From assembly GCF_965228935.1 (NCBI RefSeq), contig NZ_OZ245846.1, positions 3,410,001 through 3,474,000 on the forward strand: 64,000 bases of DNA, in the 5' to 3' direction. The stretch is from Ulvibacterium sp965228935. Lineage in GTDB: Bacteria; Bacteroidota; Bacteroidia; Flavobacteriales; Flavobacteriaceae. The notes beneath the pieces are model-generated. The model worked only from the letters and a program-made list of their open reading frames with translations, was not told where the DNA came from and did no database searches. A program made the position numbers and the translations under genes. Below, piece by piece: positions 32,137 to 40,312 of the stretch (position 1 is the stretch's first letter; every line of letters begins with the position of its first letter).

Positions 32137-33900
32137 CTAAAAGAAATCACTTTTTCTTTTTTTGCTCCTCCTTTTCCCTGAATAAGTTGCCTGACCCTGG
32201 GCTCTATCTCTTTTTTTCCCCCGTCCGCGATCTCTATCTCTCCTTCTACCTTTGTCCTTGCCCCCTCGGTTTCCACGCCCACCTCCTGGGTTATTGGATA
32301 CTTCGACATTGACAAACCGACCGTCTACCTTAAGATCCGTAAAGGTGGACAGGACTTTTTCGGAAACGTCGGAATCCGTGTTGAAAAAGGAAAAACTTTC
32401 CTTTACATCTACCTTATAAACATCTTCCTTGTCCAGGCCAACAGTGTCACGTAAAAAATCTTTTAGGGACATCCAATCGTATCCATCCCGCTCACCGACA
32501 TTTATAAAGTAACGAATCGATCCATTTGAAGAAAAAGAACCATCTTGTTCTTTACCTTTTCTTCTTCCGCTAATATCGGACGAATTCAAATCCTTTGCCT
32601 TGTTATAGTAATTGGAAAATCGTGTAAATTCTACGGAAACCATTTTTTTTATGAGCTCTTCCCTATCCAGACCTTTGAGGACATCATATATGGCAGGGAG
32701 ATAGTTTTCAACATCCTTGTCGATCTCCGTATTCTTAATCTTACTGGCCAAATGATATAGTTGTATTTCACAAATTTCCATCCCGGTCGGAATCTTTTTG
32801 GAAATAAACTGTTGTTTTATCTTTTTCTCAATGGCATTTATCTTCCGCATCTCACTACGGGTAATGATGACCATGGAAACACCGGATTTTCCCGCTCTTC
32901 CAGTTCGTCCACTGCGATGGGTATAGGTTTCGATTTCATCTGGAAGTTGGTAATTGATTACGTGGGTAACATCATCCACATCTATGCCCCTAGCAGCTAC
33001 ATCCGTGGCTACCAACATCTGGATTTGTTTCTTTCGGAAGGCGTTCATTACCAAATCCCTTTGATTTTGGCTAAGATCTCCGTGTAATGCCCCGGCATTA
33101 TAACCGTCCTCTATCAACTTTTCAGCTACTTTTTGGGTATCCCTTTTGGTTCTGCAAAAAACTACGGAAAATATATCCGGGTTGGCATCGGCCAGTCGTT
33201 TTAAGGCGGGGTAACGATCCCTTCCGCCCACTACATAGAATTCATGCTGTACCGTATCCACACCGGAATTCTTGGCACCCACCGTTATTTCCTGGGGATG
33301 ATGCATGAATTTTTTGGCAATTTGGGCCACTTCTTTGGGCATTGTAGCCGAAAACAACCAGGTGGATTTTTCCTTAGGTGTGTTGGACAGGATATCCTTT
33401 ATATCCTCATAAAAGCCCATATTGAGCATTTCATCGGCCTCATCCAGGATACAATAATCAATTTTTGAAATATCCACCAAACCTCGGCCTATCATGTCCT
33501 TCATTCTACCTGGCGTCGCTACCACGATCTGGGCCCCACGCTTAATTTGCCTGGCCTGATCGGTAATGCTTGCCCCTCCATAAATGGCAACCGTATGAAC
33601 ACTTTTTTCGTATTTGGAATACAATTGCATTTCGTTGGTTATCTGCAGGCAGAGCTCTCGGGTAGGGGACAGGATGAGTCCTTGGGTAGTTCTACTTTCC
33701 TTATGGATTTTTTGTATCAAGGGAAAACCGAAAGCTGCGGTCTTTCCCGTTCCGGTTTGGGCCAAGGCTACCAAATCGGTCTCTCCTTCCAATAAAATTG
33801 GGATTGCTTTTTCCTGGACTTCCGAGGGAGTCTCGAAACCCATATCGGAAACGGCATTCAAAAGGGACTCTTGCAGCCCTAATGCTTCAAATTTTGTCAT
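32137..33900 (-). CDS. DEAD-box RNA helicase with DbpA-type RNA-binding domain
   Basis: 587 residues, CsdA/DeaD-like. Helicase motifs: Q motif (FETPSEVQEKAIP), AQTGTGKTAAFG (I), PTRELCLQ (Ia), LDEADEML (II), FSATMP (III) in the first RecA domain; then VFCRTKRDTQKV, ATDVAARGIDV (V) and YTHRSGRTGRAGK (VI). Residues about 465-540 form a DbpA RNA-binding domain, followed by an Arg/Gly/Lys-rich tail typical of cold-active and ribosome-assembly helicases. Unwinds structured RNA. A leader of about 100 bases is predicted upstream, suggesting cold or self-regulation. Confidence 0.95.
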   Translation of the reverse strand: MTKFEALGLQESLLNAVSDMGFETPSEVQEKAIPILLEGETDLVALAQTGTGKTAAFGFPLIQKIHKESRTTQGLILSPTRELCLQITNEMQLYSKYEKSVHTVAIYGGASITDQARQIKRGAQIVVATPGRMKDMIGRGLVDISKIDYCILDEADEMLNMGFYEDIKDILSNTPKEKSTWLFSATMPKEVAQIAKKFMHHPQEITVGAKNSGVDTVQHEFYVVGGRDRYPALKRLADANPDIFSVVFCRTKRDTQKVAEKLIEDGYNAGALHGDLSQNQRDLVMNAFRKKQIQMLVATDVAARGIDVDDVTHVINYQLPDEIETYTHRSGRTGRAGKSGVSMVIITRSEMRKINAIEKKIKQQFISKKIPTGMEICEIQLYHLASKIKNTEIDKDVENYLPAIYDVLKGLDREELIKKMVSVEFTRFSNYYNKAKDLNSSDISGRRKGKEQDGSFSSNGSIRYFINVGERDGYDWMSLKDFLRDTVGLDKEDVYKVDVKESFSFFNTDSDVSEKVLSTFTDLKVDGRFVNVEVSNNPGGGRGNRGGKDKGRRRDRDRGRGKKRDRAQGQATYSGKRRSKKRKSDFF

Positions 33901-34008
33901 AATGTGTTTTACTTAATCGCAAATATGTGTGTTGCATAGAGCGATTATCGTATATAACCCATTGGACTCAGCGCAACACCTGCCATACCGGCGGCGTTAA
34001 TTAAGCGG

Positions 34009-34016
34009 CAAAGGTA
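34009..34016 (-). promoter_or_regulatory. Probable -7 element of the DEAD-box helicase gene
   Basis: TACCTTTG on the minus strand matches TAnnTTTG. Transcription would start near 34002, giving a leader of about 100 bases that contains GC-rich, potentially structured sequence (33990-34000, GCCGCCGG on the minus strand). Confidence 0.45.
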
Positions 34017-34142
34017 CGGTTATTTATTAAAATGGAATGGGCTTTGGAATGCCCAAGGCGTGGAGAGATGTAAATTCAGGTGTTCAACAGTTGTATTATT
34101 GTTCTAGATACCATAAATACCTTCACGACACTCCGGTGCTTC

Positions 34143-34733
34143 CTATTCCACGGAATTGTTTGTCTGTTTTAGATAGTCCACCAATTTCCGGACGGCTTTT
34201 CCTCTATGCCCAATTTTGTTTTTTACCGATAAGGGCAGCTCTGCAAAGGTTTGGTCAAAATTTGTGGGTTTAAAGATTGGGTCATAACCAAAACCTTGTT
34301 CGCCTTTCTTTTCATGTAGAATTTCACCTTCTACTTTCCCGGTGAACAGCTTTTGTTCTCCATTTAGGAGCAGGGCGATAACGGTTTTGAACCGTGCCGA
34401 ACGGTTTGGTTTTTTCTCCATTTTCGAAAGAAGCTTGGCCATGTTTTTATCGGCATTTTTGTTCGCTCCGGCATATCGGGCGGAGTATACCCCGGGCGCA
34501 CCTCCTAAAGCATCGACAATAAGTCCGGTATCGTCCGCAAAACATGGGTATCCATAATTACGAACAACGTATTCCGCCTTTAAAAGGGCATTTTCTTCCA
34601 AGGTTTGTCCTGTTTCCGGAATTTCTTCGGTACAGCCTATGTCCGTAAGGGACAAAATGTCAATATGTTTTGGTAATATATGGAGTACTTCTTTTATTTT
34701 ATTTGGATTATGTGTGGCAAATACTATTCGCAT
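34143..34733 (-). CDS. rdgB: Non-canonical purine NTP pyrophosphatase, RdgB/HAM1 family
   Basis: Hydrolyses dITP, XTP and related triphosphates to the monophosphate, keeping them out of DNA and RNA. 196 residues from ATG 34733 (MRIVFATHNPNKIKEV), the family's standard opening TxNxxKxxE; a longer frame to 34928 would overlap the divergent gene. FADDTGLIVDALGGAPGVYS and RYAGANKNADKNMAKLL near 68-100, and GFGYDPIFKP near 147, complete the motif set. Confidence 0.96.
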   Translation of the reverse strand: MRIVFATHNPNKIKEVLHILPKHIDILSLTDIGCTEEIPETGQTLEENALLKAEYVVRNYGYPCFADDTGLIVDALGGAPGVYSARYAGANKNADKNMAKLLSKMEKKPNRSARFKTVIALLLNGEQKLFTGKVEGEILHEKKGEQGFGYDPIFKPTNFDQTFAELPLSVKNKIGHRGKAVRKLVDYLKQTNNSVE

Positions 34734-34776
34734 AAGCCCAAAAATACTAATTTTAGCCATTTGGGAAATATATACC

Positions 34777-35229
34777 ATGAAGTTGAAAGTACCGCCTGTT
34801 CTTGTCTTTTTGTCCTTTGGACTGTTGATGTATTTTGTGGCCAAATTTTTGACCTTTGGTTCTTTTGATTTTTTTGGACGCGAATACTTGATAAGTTTTC
34901 TATTGGGTATGGCCATTATTATTACCATTTTGGCTTTGTTCCAATTTTATCGTGCAAAGACCACCGTGGATCCCTCGAATCCCGAAAAGGCTTCGGCCTT
35001 GGTAGTTACCGGACTCTACAAATATTCTAGAAATCCGATGTATTTGGCCATGTTATTGTTGCTTTTGGCCTTGGGCCTACTTTTGGGCAATGCTTTTAAT
35101 ACGTTGGTCGCTGCAGGATTTGTGGCCTATATGAACCGATTTCAGATTATACCCGAGGAACAGGCGCTGCTCAAAATTTTTGGCAAGGCGTATAGCCGGT
35201 ATTGTATTGATGTACGGCGATGGTTCTGA
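34777..35229 (+). CDS. Isoprenylcysteine carboxyl methyltransferase-like membrane protein
   Basis: 150 residues from ATG 34777 (MKLKVPPVLVFLSFGLLMYF). Four to five hydrophobic helices and the family motif TGLYKYSRNPMYLAMLLLLL near 83-102, with the PEMT/ICMT-type RNPxY core, then RFQIIPEEQALLKIFGKAY with the conserved E-E. Such integral-membrane methyltransferases use S-adenosylmethionine; the substrate in bacteria is mostly unknown. Divergent from rdgB, 43 bases apart. Confidence 0.88.
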   Translation: MKLKVPPVLVFLSFGLLMYFVAKFLTFGSFDFFGREYLISFLLGMAIIITILALFQFYRAKTTVDPSNPEKASALVVTGLYKYSRNPMYLAMLLLLLALGLLLGNAFNTLVAAGFVAYMNRFQIIPEEQALLKIFGKAYSRYCIDVRRWF

Positions 35230-35242
35230 TATAATCGATATC

Positions 35243-35335
35243 GCTTATACTATTTGTGTATAAGCAATTCTGCTTATAATTTTAAATATTAGCAAATTTA
35301 CTTATATTTGTATATATTAGCGTTTTAGCTTATAC
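35243..35335. promoter_or_regulatory. Array of GCTTATA operator-like motifs before the SatD-HTH gene
   Basis: GCTTATAC (35243-35250) and GTATAAGC (35258-35265) form an inverted pair with a 7-base spacer. GCTTATAA follows at 35272-35279, a degenerate ACTTATAT at 35300-35307 and GCTTATAC at 35328-35335, four bases before the start codon. TATATTTG at 35303-35310 matches the -7 consensus TAnnTTTG and overlaps the degenerate copy. The arrangement suggests several protein contacts around the promoter, most simply by the HTH of the gene's own product. Confidence 0.6.
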
Positions 35336-35339
35336 GTAT

Positions 35340-35951
35340 ATGATTGCAATAATTACTGGGGATATCATAAATTCGGAGGAACACGAAACCTCAAAGTGGA
35401 TGGATATTCTAAAAGATTATCTACTACAGTTGGGAAAGTCCCCCTACGACTGGGAAATCTACAGAGGTGATGAGTTTCAGTTAAGGGTCTCAGAAGAACG
35501 GGCATTGGAAGTATCCATACATATAAAGGCATTGATCAAGTCCATTAAAAATCTAGATGTTCGTATGGGCATAGGTTTGGGTACCGAGACGTTTACCAGT
35601 GATCGGGTAAGCGAATCCAATGGCCCTGCCTATCAACGTTCGGGAAGAACTTTTGAATCGCTTAAGGAAGACAAAACGAATTTAACCATTGCCACCGGCC
35701 AAGAGTCTTACGATCGTACACTGAATCTAATGTTGAAATTGGCCTTGGATTTCATGGATGATTGGAGCACTGTTTCGGCAGAAATCGTGGCTTTGGCCTT
35801 GCAAAACCCGCAAACTTCGCAACAAGAGATTGCCAAGCAACTAAATATTCAACAATCCGCGGTAAGCCAACGTCAAAAAAGGGCCAGATTGGATCTGGTG
35901 TATGAACTTTTGGAATATTACACCCAAACCCTAAAGGAGTTACGATCATGA
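35340..35951 (+). CDS. SatD-like domain fused to a helix-turn-helix
   Basis: 203 residues. Residues 1-110 resemble SatD family proteins and, by eye, class III nucleotide cyclases: TGDIINS with Asp8, YRGDEFQL with Asp44 (the two metal Asp positions), VRMGIGLGTE (74-83, like VRIGIHTGE), and GPAYQRSGRTFESL (95-108), which aligns with the G-AVN-AAR-E catalytic segment, with Gln99 at the Asn position and Arg103 at the Arg position. Residues about 155-190 (TSQQEIAKQLNIQQSAVSQRQKRA, cut here as two parts of one HTH) look DNA-binding. Whether it makes or senses a nucleotide is unknown. It overlaps the DUF3307 gene by four bases and follows the GCTTATA array. Confidence 0.8.
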   Translation: MIAIITGDIINSEEHETSKWMDILKDYLLQLGKSPYDWEIYRGDEFQLRVSEERALEVSIHIKALIKSIKNLDVRMGIGLGTETFTSDRVSESNGPAYQRSGRTFESLKEDKTNLTIATGQESYDRTLNLMLKLALDFMDDWSTVSAEIVALALQNPQTSQQEIAKQLNIQQSAVSQRQKRARLDLVYELLEYYTQTLKELRS

Positions 35952-36646
35952 TTCTTTTTATAAAATTGGTATTGGCCCATTTAATAGGGGATTTTTTATT
36001 GCAGCCCAATAGGTGGGTGATCCATAAGGAGGTAAACAAAGTAACTTCCAAGTACCTTTATCTTCACGTATTGGTGCATTTTGTCATTACGATGTTGGTG
36101 CTGTGGAATGTTCAATACTGGAAACTTGTATTGGCCATTGTCATTTCCCATTATTTGATCGACTTGGCCAAACTATATGCCAATCCCTATTTCAAATTAA
36201 AGAGCATTCCTTTTTTCATTGACCAGGCACTTCACATTTTAGTGCTATATATATGTGCCTATTCTGGAAATTTAATCGGACAGACCATTTTCTTATTGGA
36301 GAAGATCGATTGGGCCTTGCTCACTGCCATAGTTTTTGTGAGTTATCCGGCTGCCATTGTCATGGGGAAATTACTGGAAGGAATGTCGGATAGGATTGAA
36401 CAGGATCATAAATCCCTTCCCAGCGCAGGTAAATATATTGGCATTATAGAAAGACTGTTCGTGTTGGCGTTTATTATTCTGGGCCGATGGGAGGTCATAG
36501 GCCTATTGATAACCGCAAAATCTGTTTTTCGTTTCAACGACTTAAAGGACAGCAATAGCCGAAAGCTAACCGAGTATATCTTGATAGGTACCCTATTAAG
36601 CTTTGGTATTGCCATAATAACCGGAATTATTTACACAAAATTTTAG
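35948..36646 (+). CDS. DUF3307 membrane protein
   Basis: 232 residues with about six hydrophobic segments. The N-terminal 110 residues match DUF3307: LVLAHLIGDFLLQPNRWV near 7-24 and LAIVISHYLIDLAKLY near 58, with conserved His, Asp and Lys of the family. The C-terminal half has further helices (VFVSYPAAIVMGKLL, LFVLAFIILGRWEVIGLLI, LIGTLLSFGIAIITGIIY). Function unknown. ATGA overlap with the SatD-HTH gene indicates one transcript and coupled translation; the pair probably acts together, one soluble and one in the inner membrane. Confidence 0.85.
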   Translation: MILFIKLVLAHLIGDFLLQPNRWVIHKEVNKVTSKYLYLHVLVHFVITMLVLWNVQYWKLVLAIVISHYLIDLAKLYANPYFKLKSIPFFIDQALHILVLYICAYSGNLIGQTIFLLEKIDWALLTAIVFVSYPAAIVMGKLLEGMSDRIEQDHKSLPSAGKYIGIIERLFVLAFIILGRWEVIGLLITAKSVFRFNDLKDSNSRKLTEYILIGTLLSFGIAIITGIIYTKF

Positions 36647-36647
36647 A

Positions 36648-37808
36648 ATGATGAAAAGAATACTATTTGCCGTGCTGGCCATTTTTGTTTTATCCTGTGC
36701 CGAGAAGAAGGAAACAAAACCAGAGCCAACCTTAAAAGAAGTAGCCCAGCGCTGGTCCAAAGAAAAAGCTTGGGAGTGGTACGATCAACAACCTTGGCTG
36801 GTCGGGGCCAATTTTAACCCAAGCACCTCCATAAACCAACTGGAATTCTGGCAAGAAGATACTTTTGACCCCGAAACCATTGATCGCGAGCTGAAATGGT
36901 CCGCGGATCTGGGAATGAACCTGCATAGGGTATATCTTCATAATTTATTATGGGAACAGGATTCTGTAGGTTTTTTAAAACGATTGGATGACTACTTGAA
37001 AATGGCGGATTCCTATGGTATTAAGACCATGTTCGTTCTCCTGGACGATGTTTGGCATCCCATTCCCAAATTGGGCAAGCAGCCCGAACCGGTACCCCAT
37101 GTACACAATTCCGGTTGGGTGCAGGCACCCGGAGCCGAGATACTGGGCGATACCACAAGACATGATGAACTGAAAGGCTATATAAAAGGGGTAACAAAAA
37201 AATTTGCAACGGACGACAGGGTTTTGGTCTGGGATGTGTACAACGAGCCAGACAATGTGGCTGGGCAGCCAGGTAGGGCTTCTTTGGAAGTGAAGAATAA
37301 GCACGACTACTCCTTGGCACTTTTAAAGAAGGTATTTCAATGGACAAGGGAGGTAAACCCAAAACAACCTTTGACCACGGGAATATGGAGAGGAAATATT
37401 GATCATTGGGGCAATTTGGATAGCTTACCTGCCTTGGACCGGTACATGATCGAGAATTCTGATGTGGTGTCTTTCCATGCTTATGATGGGGATATGAACG
37501 ACGTTCAAAAAAAAATAGATTTATTGAAAAACTATGAAAGACCACTTCTGTGTACGGAATATGTGGCAAGGGGAACCGGAAATACTTTTGAAAGTGTGAT
37601 GCCCATCTTAAAGGAAAATAAGATAGCCGCCATCAATTGGGGCTTTGTTTCCGGAAAGAGCAATACCATTTACCCTTGGAAAAGTTGGGATTCCACTTTT
37701 ACGACGGAACCTAAGATATGGCATCATGATATTTTACGGCAAGATGGTACGCCCTATTCCCAAGAAGAAGTTGAATTCATTAAGGCTATTATAGAGGATA
37801 AAAATTGA
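36648..37808 (+). CDS. GH5-like glycoside hydrolase lipoprotein
   Basis: 386 residues; signal peptide and lipobox FVLSC (Cys17). A (beta/alpha)8 hydrolase of clan GH-A: LGMNLHRVYLHNLLWEQD near 88, DRVLVWDVYNEPDN near 196 with the acid/base Glu, and RPLLCTEYVARG near 296 with the nucleophile Glu. The closest general class is GH5/cellulase-like, though the exact family is uncertain and xylanase-type names are often used for it. It lies immediately after DUF3307 (1-base gap) but its role fits the downstream GH3 enzyme better. Start ATG 36648 or 36651. Confidence 0.82.
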   Translation: MMKRILFAVLAIFVLSCAEKKETKPEPTLKEVAQRWSKEKAWEWYDQQPWLVGANFNPSTSINQLEFWQEDTFDPETIDRELKWSADLGMNLHRVYLHNLLWEQDSVGFLKRLDDYLKMADSYGIKTMFVLLDDVWHPIPKLGKQPEPVPHVHNSGWVQAPGAEILGDTTRHDELKGYIKGVTKKFATDDRVLVWDVYNEPDNVAGQPGRASLEVKNKHDYSLALLKKVFQWTREVNPKQPLTTGIWRGNIDHWGNLDSLPALDRYMIENSDVVSFHAYDGDMNDVQKKIDLLKNYERPLLCTEYVARGTGNTFESVMPILKENKIAAINWGFVSGKSNTIYPWKSWDSTFTTEPKIWHHDILRQDGTPYSQEEVEFIKAIIEDKN

Positions 37809-37819
37809 GGAACAATCCG

Positions 37820-38209
37820 TTATCGATTTTTATAATCCAAAATTTGTTGTTCAAACTTCTCGGAATCCTTAAAAGCACATAAGTTCCCGTCTGGATCCGT
37901 AAATTTCGCGGTAATACCCCATGAGTGCTCCTGATAATCCACTGGAACATCATGGCTTTCAAGTTGTTTTACCAACGATTTGACATTTTGTACGTTCATA
38001 CGCAAACAGGTTTTTACTCGGTTATCCGTACTTTCCGAGTCAACGTATTCGTCATCTACTTCTACCATCAGATAGGATTCCCCAAATTCAAAACAGGTAA
38101 GTTTTTCTTTTTCAAAAAGCTTCGGCAAACCGAGAATATCCGCATAGAAGCTTACACATTGTTCATAATTTATCGTAAAAAGTATAATCCCTGTCATGTC
38201 AAATTCCAT
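37820..38209 (-). CDS. VOC family protein (glyoxalase fold)
   Basis: 129 residues, one VOC unit: GIILFTINYEQCVSFYADIL at the start, LTCFEFGESYLMVEVDDEYV, CLRMNVQNVKSLVKQLESHD opening the second module, and GITAKFTDPDGNLCAFKDSE at the end. The E-F/G and DPDGN patterns are typical of the fold. The substrate is unknown. It converges on the GH5-like gene and lies downstream of the GH3 gene on the same strand. Confidence 0.85.
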   Translation of the reverse strand: MEFDMTGIILFTINYEQCVSFYADILGLPKLFEKEKLTCFEFGESYLMVEVDDEYVDSESTDNRVKTCLRMNVQNVKSLVKQLESHDVPVDYQEHSWGITAKFTDPDGNLCAFKDSEKFEQQILDYKNR

Positions 38210-38264
38210 AAATAGCCGTTTGGAAATAAATAACCGCTGCTTTTCCTAAAGATATGGCGAAAAA

Positions 38265-40223
38265 TCAATAGCTCAAACCATGTCCAAATGGATATAGGGG
38301 ATTTTCGGAGTCATAGGGCACATCCTCTTTCTGGTTCTCCACAGCCTTCCATGACGAGGGCAGTTCAAACGGAAGTTTCCCCATGGGTCTTTGCTTGCCA
38401 AATAGAATGTCAGCCAAGACCTCATCACTTGTGCCGAATTCGGCGAGAAGGGCACCGCTGGCTTGCGCTATTTCCGTTAATATGGCGGGGCGTTCCAAAT
38501 TGGCTACTACTACAGCTGGTTTTTGGGAGATTAGGTCTAGGATTTCATTTCTCTCTTCGTCCGTATAGTACAATCGACCCTGGTGAAAAAAGCTTTCAAG
38601 GAAGTATTCATTTCGCTCATCAAAAGGGGTTCGTATCCGGGAGAGAATAATATCCGCATCATCGGGATTGTTTACCAAGGTTCCATAGGTATTGAGTGCC
38701 TCAGGGGTCAACATGCCCTCGGCGTAGATCTTTGTTCCCTCTCTTAAAGGCAACAAATCCTCGTTTTTAAGTAGAACCGTGGCTTTACTTTGGGCTATGA
38801 GCCCTTTCTTTCGAAATTCCGCCTTACCGGCAATTTCACTGGCCTTTTTCTCATTTACATAGGGGTCGTCAAAAAGCCCCAAACGAAACTTGTCCCGCAT
38901 AATGCGTTTTACGGATATGTCCAATCGACTTTCCGAAATAAGACCTTCATTTACCAATTCAACTATCAATTCGGGTATGTTCTCGCCTCCAAATTGGTCG
39001 CAACCTGCATCCAGCACTTTTTTTACCCGTTGTTTTACGGATAAGTCCTCAACCCCCCAAGCACGACCTTCACCTAATTTGGAATCGGTTATGATGTTCC
39101 AATCCGTGCATACCACACCTTGGAAGTTTAAGGAATCCCTCAGCAATCCCGTGATGATATCCCTGTTAAAACCAAAAGCAACGTTCTCAGTGGTCTGATC
39201 CACTGGGATACCATAGTAGGGCATGATTTGGGCCGTATGGGCCTTAAAGGCTCCTTCGGTAAAGGGAATGACATGATAATCAAAATTATCACCGGGATAT
39301 ACCTGTTCCTTTCCATAGGGGAAATGCGGATCTTCCCCATCCTTTTGTGGACCTCCCCCTGAAAAGTGTTTGGTCATGCAGGCAACACTGTTTTGATCCA
39401 GCGAATCGCCCTGAAACCCTAGGACATAGGCTTTGGTCATTATTGCTGACAAATAGGCGTCTTCCCCAAAAGTGCCATTGGATCTCCCCCAACGTGGTTC
39501 CGTGGCCAGATCGGCCATGGGATGCAGGGCTACCCGGACACCTACCGCCTTGTATTCTTGGCGGGCAATGTCTCCAAATTCCCTAACCAATAGAGTGTCC
39601 CTTGTTGCCGCCAACCCCAGGGAACTGGGCCATTGTGAAAAGGAAGGGGTATACAGCGAAGCGCCGGGATTGTTCTCTGTACCATGTCTTGGATCCGTGG
39701 CAATGGTAATTGGAATACCAAGTCGTGTACGCTCCGCCATTTTTTGAATAGTATTATTGTATTTGGCCATTTTATCGGCTTCCAAGGAAGCCAGAATATT
39801 GAAACTATTCATCTTCTTTCGGGCGATCATCTCCGAATTAGAGGGCAGTACCAATGACATGATAAGATTTAGAGGTTCGGTGGATAGGATAGGGGTTTCC
39901 ATAGGCTCACCGTCCGGAGTGGTGCCGATCATGGTAACGAACATGGAACCGGCTTTTTCCTCCAAATTCATTTGGGAAACCAAATCGTCCACCCGTTCCT
40001 CCAAGTTGGCAGTGGGATTTTCATAGACGTCCAGTTTTCCATTTTTGTTCAAATCCCGATAGGTGGTTCCATTTTCCGTTAGCGCCGGGGCTTCGTCACC
40101 CAATAGGGCCATATTGTTCCTGGATGAGTTGGACATGTTAATGTATACGACCAAGGCCGATATGAGCAGAAGACCGACTATGGATAACAAGGTATACTTC
40201 AGGATTTTGAGGAATTTTTTCAT
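38265..40223 (-). CDS. GH3 family beta-glycosidase
   Basis: 652 residues from ATG 40223 (MKKFLKILKYTLLSIVGLLL). An N-terminal membrane helix (about 9-28) anchors it or serves as a signal. The GH3 N-terminal barrel spans about 60-420: GIPITIATDPRHGTEN near 170, VALHPMADLATEPRWGRSNG near 230, CMTKHFSGGGPQKDGED near 285 and FQGVVCTDWNIITDS with the nucleophile Asp (CTDW). The second domain (about 460-652) has KATVLLKNEDLLPL but seems short at the C-terminus; no fibronectin-like domain is seen. Removes terminal beta-glucose or xylose units. Divergent from the Nudix regulator with twin operators between. Confidence 0.92.
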   Translation of the reverse strand: MKKFLKILKYTLLSIVGLLLISALVVYINMSNSSRNNMALLGDEAPALTENGTTYRDLNKNGKLDVYENPTANLEERVDDLVSQMNLEEKAGSMFVTMIGTTPDGEPMETPILSTEPLNLIMSLVLPSNSEMIARKKMNSFNILASLEADKMAKYNNTIQKMAERTRLGIPITIATDPRHGTENNPGASLYTPSFSQWPSSLGLAATRDTLLVREFGDIARQEYKAVGVRVALHPMADLATEPRWGRSNGTFGEDAYLSAIMTKAYVLGFQGDSLDQNSVACMTKHFSGGGPQKDGEDPHFPYGKEQVYPGDNFDYHVIPFTEGAFKAHTAQIMPYYGIPVDQTTENVAFGFNRDIITGLLRDSLNFQGVVCTDWNIITDSKLGEGRAWGVEDLSVKQRVKKVLDAGCDQFGGENIPELIVELVNEGLISESRLDISVKRIMRDKFRLGLFDDPYVNEKKASEIAGKAEFRKKGLIAQSKATVLLKNEDLLPLREGTKIYAEGMLTPEALNTYGTLVNNPDDADIILSRIRTPFDERNEYFLESFFHQGRLYYTDEERNEILDLISQKPAVVVANLERPAILTEIAQASGALLAEFGTSDEVLADILFGKQRPMGKLPFELPSSWKAVENQKEDVPYDSENPLYPFGHGLSY

Positions 40224-40231
40224 CTCTATTC

Positions 40232-40256
40232 TTATTTTGTTATTCTGACACAATAT
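40232..40256. promoter_or_regulatory. Nudix-regulator operator 1
   Basis: TTATTTTG-N9-CACAATAT: 25 bases with imperfect 8-base inverted arms. Same arm and spacer lengths as operator 2, and the shared right half TGACACAATA. It lies 9 bases upstream of the GH3 start. Confidence 0.65.
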
Positions 40257-40270
40257 TACGAAAAAAAGAA

Positions 40271-40295
40271 TTATTGTGGTATTTTGACACAATAA
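40271..40295. promoter_or_regulatory. Nudix-regulator operator 2
   Basis: TTATTGTG-N9-CACAATAA: perfect 8-base arms with a 9-base spacer, 39 bases from operator 1 and 18 bases before the regulator's start. TACATTTG at 40301-40308 matches the -7 consensus, so a bound protein would sit on the upstream promoter half. Confidence 0.72.
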
Positions 40296-40312
40296 AAAAT
40301 TACATTTGTTCC

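Noticed and set aside
38265..40292. Longer GH3 start at 40292
   Set aside because: It would place coding sequence across both operators and has no signal character before MKKFLKILKYTLL at 40223.
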